Part shown: positions 28,699 to 36,231 of the stretch, piece by piece
How positions within the stretch are numbered: the first letter of the stretch is position 1
How the letters are laid out: each line of letters opens with the position of its first letter
Source of the DNA: Hyphomicrobiales bacterium
GTDB taxonomy: Bacteria; Pseudomonadota; Alphaproteobacteria; Rhizobiales; Devosiaceae
Length of the DNA stretch: 61,054 nt
Direction: 5' to 3'
Assembly (NCBI GenBank): GCA_015490455.1
Contig: WFXU01000068.1
Location: 1-61,054 of the forward strand
Notes under the pieces: model-generated
Database searches by the model: none
Told to the model about the DNA's origin: nothing
What the model saw: the letters and a program-made list of their open reading frames with translations, nothing else
Position numbers and translations under genes: made by a program

Positions 28699-29793
28699 AT
28701 GAGTAGTAAAAACTTCACCGTTGCAGTAATTGGTTGTGGGGCTTGGGGCAAAAACTTGGTGCGGAATTTTCATCAACTTGGGGCTTTAGGCGCCATTTCT
28801 GATTCTTCGTTACAAGTGCAAAAAAATGTGAGCGAAAAATATAATGTGCCCGCCCTTAGCATTGATGAAATTTTGGCGGATAAAAATATTGATGCTTTGG
28901 TAATTGCCGTCCCGGCTGAATTACATTATGAAATATCACTTAGGGCGCTTAATGCTGATAAACATGTTTTTGTTGAAAAACCAATCACCCTAAAAATTGA
29001 ACATGCCCAACAGTTAATTAATATAGCAAGAGAAAAAAATAAAACTTTAATGGTTGGGCATTTATTACAATATCACCCAGCATTTCTTAAACTTAAAGAG
29101 ATGGTTAGAGGTGGTGAATTGGGTAATATTCGCTATATTTATTCGCGCCGCCTAAGCGCTGGCAAAATAAGAGTACAAGAAAATGTTTTATATTCTCTTG
29201 CCCCACATGATATTTCTATGGTGCTGGCGCTGGTAGGGGATGAACCGGAAAAAGTGGTTGGTTTTGGAGCTGATTGTTTGACCCCAAATATAAGTGATTT
29301 TGCTTCCGTTCAAATGGAATTTGCCAATGGCATAAAAGCGCATATTGAAGTTTCTTGGCTTAACCCATTTAAGGAGCAAAGGCTAGTTGTAGTTGGTGAA
29401 AAAGCAATGGTTGAATTTGATGATCAAGCCGACTGGGACAATAAATTAAAAATATATAGGCATAGGATTAAAACTATTAATGGGGAGCCAGTGATTGAAA
29501 AGGCAGAACCAGAAGCAATAGCAGTTGCAGTTGGTGAGCCATTAAAAAATGAATGTGAGCATTTCCTTAAATCCTGCCAAAATGGTGAAACTCCATATAC
29601 CGATGGAAAAGAAGCAATGATGGTGCTAAAGATCCTACAAAAGGGTGATGCGTTGTGCAATAATAAAGAAGAGGGATCTGATATTACACACCTTATGCCT
29701 GCCTGCAAAGAAGGTAATCTAGAAGAAGTGCTGCTCGAAGTTGGTAGGGGAGTTGATGTGAATGCTCGTGATAAGAAAAGAAAAACGATCTGA
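28699..29793 (+). CDS. wbpB: Gfo/Idh/MocA oxidoreductase (WbpB-like) with ankyrin-like tail
   Basis: Residues 1-320 form a Gfo/Idh/MocA dehydrogenase: NAD site V-A-V-I-G-C-G-A-W-G-K-N, then H-V-F-V-E-K-P-I-T-L, and a C-terminal domain with L-A-P-H-D-I-S-M-V. WbpB oxidises C3 of UDP-GlcNAcA to the 3-keto sugar, which WbpE then aminates; the aminotransferase gene is two genes on. The last 40 residues, L-M-P-A-C-K-E-G-N-L-E-E-V-L-L-E...G-V-D-V-N-A, are an ankyrin repeat not found on usual WbpB proteins. The ORF stops at 29793 where a 112-bp duplication shifts the frame; the ankyrin reading continues in the next ORF. Confidence 0.82.
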   Translation: MSSKNFTVAVIGCGAWGKNLVRNFHQLGALGAISDSSLQVQKNVSEKYNVPALSIDEILADKNIDALVIAVPAELHYEISLRALNADKHVFVEKPITLKIEHAQQLINIAREKNKTLMVGHLLQYHPAFLKLKEMVRGGELGNIRYIYSRRLSAGKIRVQENVLYSLAPHDISMVLALVGDEPEKVVGFGADCLTPNISDFASVQMEFANGIKAHIEVSWLNPFKEQRLVVVGEKAMVEFDDQADWDNKLKIYRHRIKTINGEPVIEKAEPEAIAVAVGEPLKNECEHFLKSCQNGETPYTDGKEAMMVLKILQKGDALCNNKEEGSDITHLMPACKEGNLEEVLLEVGRGVDVNARDKKRKTI

Positions 29794-29898
29794 TATTACA
29801 CGCCTTATGCACGCCTGCGAAGAAGGTAATCTAGAAGAAGTGTTGCTTGAAATTAGTAGAGGAGCTGATGTTAATACTTGCAATAAGAATGGCACAAC
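29675..29898 (+). repeat. 112-bp direct tandem duplication spanning a frame break
   Basis: Copy 1 (29675-29786) and copy 2 (29787-29898) both begin GATCTGATATTACAC. They share long exact runs such as GAAGGTAATCTAGAAGAAGT and diverge slightly elsewhere. Because 112 is not a multiple of three, the second copy is read in the +1 frame relative to the first, and the upstream ORF hits TGA at 29791-29793. Confidence 0.85.
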
Positions 29899-30076
29899 AG
29901 CGTTAATGTATGCCAAAACTGCAGCAATCGGTAGCGCTGACTTGCGGATAATAAAAGCATTGTTGCAAGCAGGCGCGCAAATAGATGCAACAGATAATAA
30001 AGGGAGAAATGCCTTAGATTATGCAAGTGAAAATTCTGCTAAAATTATTGAATTTCTTAAGGAAAATCAAAAATGA
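29762..30076 (+). CDS. Ankyrin-repeat ORF, out-of-frame continuation of the preceding gene
   Basis: 104 codons overlap the preceding gene by 32 bp in the +1 frame. The product has about three ankyrin repeats: L-M-H-A-C-E-E-G-N-L-E-E-V-L-L-E-I-S-R-G-A-D-V-N, then A-L-M-Y-A...I-I-K-A-L-L-Q-A-G-A-Q-I-D-A-T-D, then a short last repeat. Its first repeat duplicates the tail of the preceding protein, so the two were probably one ORF once. No Shine-Dalgarno is obvious before the internal ATG at 29762. The stop overlaps the start of the next gene as ATGA, which suggests translation through here still matters. It could be made by re-initiation, by +1 frameshifting in the A-rich run at 29773-29785, or not at all. 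Confidence 0.6.
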   Translation: MLVIRKEKRSDITRLMHACEEGNLEEVLLEISRGADVNTCNKNGTTALMYAKTAAIGSADLRIIKALLQAGAQIDATDNKGRNALDYASENSAKIIEFLKENQK

Positions 30077-30741
30077 AAATTTGTATTCTTACCTATGATT
30101 ACCCTCATAAAAAAACGGCGCAAGTATATTTTGGGCTTCATGCCACTAAGCGCCATGAGATTGATTTTATGATAATGCCTTTTACTAAAAGAAGGGCTCG
30201 TAAAGTCCTTTTTTCTCACAGACCAGAGCAATTTGTCGGTTGCTCCGCAAAAGATATTTCTAACCGCGATGGCAATATCATACATCAATATAATGACTGG
30301 AGTTCTCAAATTGATAAATATGATTATTTTATAGTTTGTGGCTCTAATCTAATAGATAAAGATTTTGCTAATTCTGGTAAAATCTTAAATGTGCATTCTG
30401 GTCTAATTCCGATGTCACGGGGATTAGATTCGTTCAAATGGGCAATTTTGAAAAATAATAAACTAGGTAACACACTTCATATAATTAACGAAGAAGCTGA
30501 TTCAGGTACAATTATTTATCATTCTGAAACCCCGGTTTTTCCTGAAGATGACATCTCAACACTTGCAGAACGTCATTATCAAATGGAAATTTGGATGTTA
30601 CAAAATTTTGATAATTTATTAAAAAAACCTGAAGTTAATGATTATGAATCTAATAAAGCAACAATGCGTATGGATATTGATACAGAAGCTTTAATGCTTC
30701 AGAATTTTGAAGATTATAAGAAAAAATATCAAATCAAATAA
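30073..30741 (+). CDS. Sugar N-formyltransferase
   Basis: The 222-residue protein has the formyltransferase catalytic triad: Asn106 and His108 in I-L-N-V-H-S-G-L-I-P, and Asp143 in E-E-A-D-S-G-T-I-I. It also has the R-G-L-D-S-F-K-W-A-I substrate loop. These match the N10-formyl-THF-dependent family that includes Met-tRNA formyltransferase and the sugar N-formyltransferases. It lacks the Met-tRNA formyltransferase C-terminal domain and lies between WbpB- and WbpE-like genes, so a nucleotide-linked amino sugar is the likely acceptor. P. aeruginosa clusters encode the acetyltransferase WbpD for this step. The start overlaps the ankyrin ORF by 4 bp. Confidence 0.8.
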   Translation: MKICILTYDYPHKKTAQVYFGLHATKRHEIDFMIMPFTKRRARKVLFSHRPEQFVGCSAKDISNRDGNIIHQYNDWSSQIDKYDYFIVCGSNLIDKDFANSGKILNVHSGLIPMSRGLDSFKWAILKNNKLGNTLHIINEEADSGTIIYHSETPVFPEDDISTLAERHYQMEIWMLQNFDNLLKKPEVNDYESNKATMRMDIDTEALMLQNFEDYKKKYQIK

Positions 30742-30796
30742 TAAATTTAACCCTTAGAACTGTAATAAAACGGTTTGGTTTTGAAAGAAAATAATA

Positions 30797-31918
30797 ATGG
30801 ATAATATTCAATTTATTGACCTTAAGGCGCAAAAGGACTTTTTGGGTGAAAAAATAGATAATGCAATTGCCAAAGTGTTTGAACATGGCAAATTTATTAT
30901 GGGGCCTGAGGTTAAACAATTTGAAAGCCAATTATGTGAGTTTGCTCAGGTAAAACATGCTGTTTCTTGCTCAAACGGAACGGACGCAATAAGTTTAGCG
31001 CTAATGGCAATGGGGATAGGCGCGGGGGACGCAATATTTGTGCCTAGTTTTACCTTTGCCGCAAGTGCAGAAACGGTTGCTTTACAAGGTGCTTCTCCTG
31101 TTTTTGTTGATATAGATGAGAATAGTTTTAATATTGATATTGAACATTTAGAACTTGCAATTAAAGACGTTTTAAGCAAGGGCGAATTAAAACCAAAGGC
31201 AATTATTGCGGTAGATCTATTTGGGCAGATTGCTAATTATCCTCGCTTACGAGAAATCGCCGATAAATATCAATTAAAGCTCATTTCTGATGCGGCGCAG
31301 GCGCTTGGCTCAACCCTAAATGGCAAACAAGCAACATATTGGGCTGATGCAGTTACCACCAGTTTTTTTCCAGCAAAACCGCTTGGCTGTTATGGTGATG
31401 GTGGCGCTACCCTTACCAATGATGATGAATTAGCTTCCATCATGCAAAGCCTAAGAGTGCATGGCAAGGGAAATGATAAATATGATAATGTTCATATTGG
31501 CTTAAATGCTCGCCTTGATACTATTCAAGCCGCTATTCTAATTGAAAAACTAGCAATTTTTCCTGAAGAAATTGAAAAACGCAACAAGATTGCCGCTCGT
31601 TATAATGAAGAATTAGGCGATAGGTTTGCAGTGCCTTTTGTAATGAAAGGGGCTATTTCTACTTGGGCGCAATATACGCTTAAGGTGAAAAATAGAGATG
31701 AATTACAAGCAAAATTAAAAGAGGCTAATATTCCAAGCGCTATTTATTACCCCAAACCTTTGCATCAACAAACTGCCTATAAAGATTATCCGCAAGGGGG
31801 CAATGGTTTGCCAGTTTCTGATAGATTAGCAAGCGAGGTTATTTCACTTCCTATGCACCCATACATGAATGAAGAAACTCAGAACTATATTATTGAAAAT
31901 GTTAAATCTGTAACTTAA
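30797..31918 (+). CDS. wbpE: DegT/DnrJ/EryC1/StrS aminotransferase (WbpE-like)
   Basis: A PLP-dependent sugar aminotransferase of 373 residues. Lys194 in T-T-S-F-F-P-A-K-P-L-G-C-Y-G-D-G-G is the Schiff-base lysine, Asp165 in I-S-D-A-A-Q contacts the PLP nitrogen, and S-C-S-N-G-T-D-A is the phosphate loop. The S-F-F-P-A-K-P-L-G-C-Y-G-D-G-G segment is typical of WbpE, which aminates UDP-3-keto-GlcNAcA at C3 using glutamate. With the WbpA- and WbpB-like products this completes UDP-GlcNAc(3N)A, ready for N-acylation. Confidence 0.88.
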   Translation: MDNIQFIDLKAQKDFLGEKIDNAIAKVFEHGKFIMGPEVKQFESQLCEFAQVKHAVSCSNGTDAISLALMAMGIGAGDAIFVPSFTFAASAETVALQGASPVFVDIDENSFNIDIEHLELAIKDVLSKGELKPKAIIAVDLFGQIANYPRLREIADKYQLKLISDAAQALGSTLNGKQATYWADAVTTSFFPAKPLGCYGDGGATLTNDDELASIMQSLRVHGKGNDKYDNVHIGLNARLDTIQAAILIEKLAIFPEEIEKRNKIAARYNEELGDRFAVPFVMKGAISTWAQYTLKVKNRDELQAKLKEANIPSAIYYPKPLHQQTAYKDYPQGGNGLPVSDRLASEVISLPMHPYMNEETQNYIIENVKSVT

Positions 31919-31972
31919 TGAAGGGAGAATTGTCTGGATTGAAAGTTTATAATTTTGATGATTTGTGCTAGC

Positions 31973-33328
31973 ATGAATAATATAAGAGAAAAAATATATC
32001 TTAATAAAAAAAATGCCCTGCTATTATTAGCGCTCTTTACCTATATCTTGTCTGTGCAATTTGCCTATCAATTTTTTATGTTAAAAAAGTGGGGGACAGA
32101 TTTTCTTGAGACAAGTTGGGGCAAAGGGGCAAATGTTTCAAACATAGCGTTTTATATATTTCTTCTTTTGGCGTTTGGTGCCTTTTTAACTTCAAGAATG
32201 GAAAAACGCGCGAGTGATTATTTACATCTTTTGTTTTTTTTGGCACCGATAGTTCCTATGGGAATTATTAGTGCAAATAAGGGGGTGGGGCTTTCTTATT
32301 ATTTCTTAGTAATGGTTGCTTTTACAATTTCTTATACGATCTCCTGTATAAAATTTCCAAAAATCCGAATAAATTTGAAATTAGGTTTTATTACTGAAAA
32401 AAATTATCTGCTAATCTGTGTTATATTAGGTTTTTTTATTATTGCTTGGGCTATTATCAATGGTGGATTGGAATATATAAATTTTGATTTTTCTCAAGTC
32501 TATGAATATCGTAGAGGGGCAAGTGATAGTCGTGGTGTCTTACTTAATTATATTTTGTTAAATTATATAGGAACTCTTTTAGCACTTGGTTTTGCCATTG
32601 CGTTTTCTAATAAAAGTATATTTTATATTTTTCTTTTATTAGCAATCAATGTAATAATTTTTGCTTTGACATCAAATAAGTCCTATTTATTTGTTGGCGC
32701 ATTCACTATGGCTTTATATATTATAATAAATACCCCTTTCCCAAAACTATATTTAATTTTAGGTTTTATAAGTGTGGTTGTGGGATTAACAGTATTATAT
32801 CTAATATTTCCGCAACAATGGATTTGGGCTACTTTGTTTGTCCGCCGCTTTATTTTTGTCCCAGCATATGTGAATTTTCTATATTGGGATTTTTTTACTC
32901 AACACCCGTTTGCTTTTTGGTCTGATTCAAAGGTTAGTTTAGGTTTGGTAGAATCTGTTTATGGTCGCCCCACTCCGCAAATTATTGGTGATTTTTATAG
33001 TGGCAAAGATTTTTCTGATACTGCAATACGGTATAATAATGCCAACACAGCTTGGCTAGGATCTGGATATGGGAATGCTGGCGCTATTGGTGTATTAATA
33101 TATGCAGTTCTGTCTGGCATTATCACTAAATTTGCAAATATGTTAGGGAAGCTAATTGGCAACAGGCTGGCTTTTGTAGCGCTTGCATTTTATTTTTTCA
33201 CAATATTTTTTAGCTCAACGGATCTTCCTGCTGCCCTTTTATCATATGGGTTCTTTTCATTTATAATTATATTGATTTTTTGGAAAAAACATAACATTCA
33301 TCAATCAAATAAGAAGATGTATGAATGA
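31973..33328 (+). CDS. wzy: Polysaccharide repeat-unit polymerase (Wzy-like)
   Basis: A very hydrophobic protein of about 451 residues with roughly 11-12 membrane segments and a large polar loop in the C-terminal half (about residues 310-370, with S-D-S-K-V-S-L-G-L-V-E-S-V-Y-G-R-P-T-P-Q). That layout is typical of Wzy polymerases, which join lipid-linked repeat units in the periplasm. Sequence conservation in this family is low, so the call rests on topology and on the flippase gene that overlaps its stop (ATGA). The start is uncertain: ATG at 31958 or 31973, neither with a good ribosome-binding site. Confidence 0.7.
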   Translation: MNNIREKIYLNKKNALLLLALFTYILSVQFAYQFFMLKKWGTDFLETSWGKGANVSNIAFYIFLLLAFGAFLTSRMEKRASDYLHLLFFLAPIVPMGIISANKGVGLSYYFLVMVAFTISYTISCIKFPKIRINLKLGFITEKNYLLICVILGFFIIAWAIINGGLEYINFDFSQVYEYRRGASDSRGVLLNYILLNYIGTLLALGFAIAFSNKSIFYIFLLLAINVIIFALTSNKSYLFVGAFTMALYIIINTPFPKLYLILGFISVVVGLTVLYLIFPQQWIWATLFVRRFIFVPAYVNFLYWDFFTQHPFAFWSDSKVSLGLVESVYGRPTPQIIGDFYSGKDFSDTAIRYNNANTAWLGSGYGNAGAIGVLIYAVLSGIITKFANMLGKLIGNRLAFVALAFYFFTIFFSSTDLPAALLSYGFFSFIIILIFWKKHNIHQSNKKMYE

Positions 33329-34644
33329 AAAATATTTTGCAGTTTTTTTCTGGCTTAATAGGAGGCTCTGATAGATTTAGAAGTAATTTTCTAAAAATTG
33401 CTTCTGCTAATGCGCTGGCGCAAATTATTGGAGTTGCATCGCTTCCAGTCTTATCAAGATTATACTCACCTGAAGATTTTGGAGTTTTAGCAACTTACAC
33501 CCTAATGCAAAGCATTATTTTAAGTTTTATTACGGGAAGAATTGAGTGGATTATCCCCAATGCAAAATCTCGCTCCCAAGCTAGCAGATTGTTTGGGCTT
33601 GGGCTTGCCATTTTGGCATTGATTATGTGTGTGATTTCGTTCGTGTTACTGATATTTAACGAACCTCTTATGGTAATATTAAAATTGCAAGAGAACAGTT
33701 TATTATTATGGCTGTTACCAGTGGGAATAATTGCTGGTGCATTTCAGTTATTATTGCAGTCATATTATGTTTTTGGAGGAAATTTAGGGCAAGTTGGTTA
33801 TTCAAAATTAGCTCAAGCTTTGATTACGATGGCTTTGAGTCTTTTACTTGGTTTTGTAGCTTTAATTGGAAATGGCTTAGTTCTAGCTTACATTGCTGGT
33901 TTTATTGGTGCTGTTGTTGTTTTATTGCTGGGAGGGGGGGCAGGTATCCTTAAAACATCCACTATTAATTTTAGAAGATTAATGCGTTTATTTCGGATTT
34001 ATTTTCGTCAAATTATGGCCTCCACCATGCTAAGCATAGTTAATATCTCAATGACTATGAGCATTACAATGTTGTTAATATTATTTTATAGTTCTCAAAT
34101 TGTAGGGTGGTATGGTTTGGTGTTTCGCATAGCAACCGCTCCAATCGGGTTGTTTACTGCAGCAATTGCTCAAAGTTTTTGGACTGATGCAGCAATATTA
34201 GCAAAAACTGACCCAAAGGCATTGCGTATATTTTATATAAGCTCGGTTAAACGATTAAGCCTGTTGGCTTTACCATTTGCGGTAGTTTTTTTGCTTGCGC
34301 CATTTTATATTCCATTTATATTTGGCGCTAAAGAATGGAGTGGGGCTGGGCATTTATTGATGGCAGTAACGCCTTATTTAGTTGGCATGATAATTTTTAG
34401 TCCTACAACTCATTTAATTGTTTATGGCAAAGCGCATTGGCAACTTGTTTGCGATCTTTTAACCTTTGTAATTGCTGTTATTGGATTTGCAATGGTTGCA
34501 AATTTGGGGCAAGAGGCATGGGTAGCTATTGCTGTTACCAGCATAATTTTGCTTGCAGGATATTTATTAAGATTTGTTGTTCACCTCCATGCTAACAGCT
34601 TGCAGATAAAAAATATTTTAATTAAAGTTTCTGTTAAACGCTGA
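33325..34644 (+). CDS. wzx: Polysaccharide flippase (Wzx-like, MOP superfamily)
   Basis: A 439-residue membrane protein with about 12 hydrophobic segments. The N-terminus has the pattern of the polysaccharide biosynthesis/flippase family: A-S-A-N-A-L-A-Q-I-I-G-V-A-S-L-P-V-L-S-R-L-Y-S-P-E-D-F-G. Wzx moves undecaprenyl-diphosphate-linked repeat units across the inner membrane. It pairs with the Wzy-like protein just upstream (4-bp overlap), so the glycan is probably built by the Wzx/Wzy route. Confidence 0.85.
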   Translation: MKNILQFFSGLIGGSDRFRSNFLKIASANALAQIIGVASLPVLSRLYSPEDFGVLATYTLMQSIILSFITGRIEWIIPNAKSRSQASRLFGLGLAILALIMCVISFVLLIFNEPLMVILKLQENSLLLWLLPVGIIAGAFQLLLQSYYVFGGNLGQVGYSKLAQALITMALSLLLGFVALIGNGLVLAYIAGFIGAVVVLLLGGGAGILKTSTINFRRLMRLFRIYFRQIMASTMLSIVNISMTMSITMLLILFYSSQIVGWYGLVFRIATAPIGLFTAAIAQSFWTDAAILAKTDPKALRIFYISSVKRLSLLALPFAVVFLLAPFYIPFIFGAKEWSGAGHLLMAVTPYLVGMIIFSPTTHLIVYGKAHWQLVCDLLTFVIAVIGFAMVANLGQEAWVAIAVTSIILLAGYLLRFVVHLHANSLQIKNILIKVSVKR

Positions 34645-34654
34645 AAAAAGGAAT

Positions 34655-35089
34655 ATGGGAATTAATCTAGTGAAGAAAATGGTTAGCCAGATAACATATT
34701 TCCTATCCCGTGCAATTAAAAAAGCTCGGATGAGTTCTATTAAAGATAGCAAAATCCATTCCACTTCTGTCGTAGAATCAGGCTCTCAAATTATTAGCAC
34801 AACAATGGATCGTCACTCGTTTTGTGGATATGGTGCAAAAATTAAAGCAGGGGTTACTATCGGATATGGTGCAGTAATAGGAATGGGTAGCATTGTTACG
34901 AAAGATGTTTCTAACTACGCTATCGTTGGTGGCAACCCTGCTAAAATTATCAGATACCGCTTTGATAAAAAAATAATCTTAGCATTGCTGAAGTCTGCAT
35001 GGTGGGAGAAAGATGATGAGCAATTAAAATTCATGGGCAAATTTTGTAATAATCCAATAAAATACCTCAAAATGGAGGGGGTAATTTGA
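34655..35089 (+). CDS. CatB/XAT-type acyltransferase, internally deleted
   Basis: This 144-residue left-handed beta-helix acyltransferase keeps its two ends. The N-terminal part is I-H-S-T-S-V-V-E-S-G-S-Q-I, and the C-terminal part is K-A-G-V-T-I-G-Y-G-A-V-I-G-M-G-S-I-V-T-K-D, A-I-V-G-G-N-P-A-K-I-I-R-Y-R-F, with an A-W-W tail. Family members run to about 200-210 residues, and the central hexapeptide coils and the loop with the catalytic His are missing between about residues 58 and 60. The joint keeps the frame. It probably encodes an inactive remnant, or else a protein with altered function. It overlaps the next gene by 4 bp. Confidence 0.65.
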   Translation: MGINLVKKMVSQITYFLSRAIKKARMSSIKDSKIHSTSVVESGSQIISTTMDRHSFCGYGAKIKAGVTIGYGAVIGMGSIVTKDVSNYAIVGGNPAKIIRYRFDKKIILALLKSAWWEKDDEQLKFMGKFCNNPIKYLKMEGVI

Positions 35090-36231
35090 AAATAGCACAT
35101 CTTTGTGTCTCCAATTTTTATATTGATGGATATTCTTATCAAGAAAATGAATTAATAGCAGAGCATGTTCGCCAAGGACATGAAGTAAAAGTCATCGCTT
35201 CCACTGAAACAATAGGAAAAGATGGCAAACTGACATATGTTAAACCCGCAACCTATATGGGAGAAGAAGGCGCAATTGTTCATAGATTAGATTATATAAA
35301 ATGGCTTCCACATAAAATTGCTCGCAAATTAAGAATTCATGTTGGAGTTTATAAAAAACTTGAAGAATTTCGCCCAGAAGTTATTTTGTTTCATAGTCTT
35401 TGTGGTTGGGAATTATTGACTGTGGCACGTTATAAAAAAGCATTTCCTGATGTTTTGCTTTATGCCGATAGCCATGAAGACTGGCATAATAGTGCCCGCT
35501 CTTTTTTATCACGTGAAATTTTACACAAACGCTATTATGGACCAATCCTTAGGCGTGCATTGCCACAAATAGAAAAATTGCTCTGTATCTCACTTGAAAC
35601 GATGGATTTTGTTGAAGAGGTATATCGTGTGCCACGTGAAAGGCTTGAGTTTTTTCCTCTTGCAGGTCATCCGGTGCCAAATTCTACTTATAAAAAAACC
35701 CGTAAAATGATACGCAATAAATTAGGGCTAAAAGATAATAATATTATGTTTGTTCAATCTGGCAAACAAACAAAACGAAAAAAACTAATTGAAAGCTTAA
35801 AATCTTTTACGGCAAATAAAGATCCCAATTTTCGTTTATATATTGCTGGAGTTTTATCTGACGATATTAAAAAAGAGGCTGAAGAATTAATAGCAAAAGA
35901 TGATAGAGTAAAATTTTTGGGCTGGAAAAAAGCCGATGAACTAACTGAGCTTCTTATCGCGGCTGATGTTTATTTACAACCAGGCACGCAATCGGTAACA
36001 ATGCAAAATTCAATGTGTGCCCATTGCGCAATTATTATTGATGATGTTAAAAGCCATGCCCCCTATTTGAAAGGCAATGGCTGGTTAATCAATAAAAATA
36101 ATTCTCTTACTAATATCTTTAAGGATGTTTCTAAACGAAAAGTAGAACTTGCCAAAATGCAAGAAATATCTTACAAAATTGCTAAAGATATGCTTGACTA
36201 TTCAATTTTGGCGAAGAGGGTGTTATATTGA
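35086..36231 (+). CDS. Glycosyltransferase, GT4 family (GT-B fold)
   Basis: A 381-residue protein starting at a TTG behind a strong GGAGGGGG site. The N-terminal half begins K-I-A-H-L-C-V-S-N-F-Y-I-D-G-Y-S-Y-Q-E-N, a GT-B acceptor domain. The C-terminal donor half has F-V-Q-S-G-K-Q-T-K-R-K-K-L, V-K-F-L-G-W-K-K-A-D-E-L and D-V-Y-L-Q-P-G-T-Q-S. The usual E-x7-E is not clear, with Q-P-G-T-Q-S in its place. It would add one sugar of the repeat unit on the cytoplasmic face; donor and linkage are unknown. Confidence 0.75.
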   Translation: MKIAHLCVSNFYIDGYSYQENELIAEHVRQGHEVKVIASTETIGKDGKLTYVKPATYMGEEGAIVHRLDYIKWLPHKIARKLRIHVGVYKKLEEFRPEVILFHSLCGWELLTVARYKKAFPDVLLYADSHEDWHNSARSFLSREILHKRYYGPILRRALPQIEKLLCISLETMDFVEEVYRVPRERLEFFPLAGHPVPNSTYKKTRKMIRNKLGLKDNNIMFVQSGKQTKRKKLIESLKSFTANKDPNFRLYIAGVLSDDIKKEAEELIAKDDRVKFLGWKKADELTELLIAADVYLQPGTQSVTMQNSMCAHCAIIIDDVKSHAPYLKGNGWLINKNNSLTNIFKDVSKRKVELAKMQEISYKIAKDMLDYSILAKRVLY

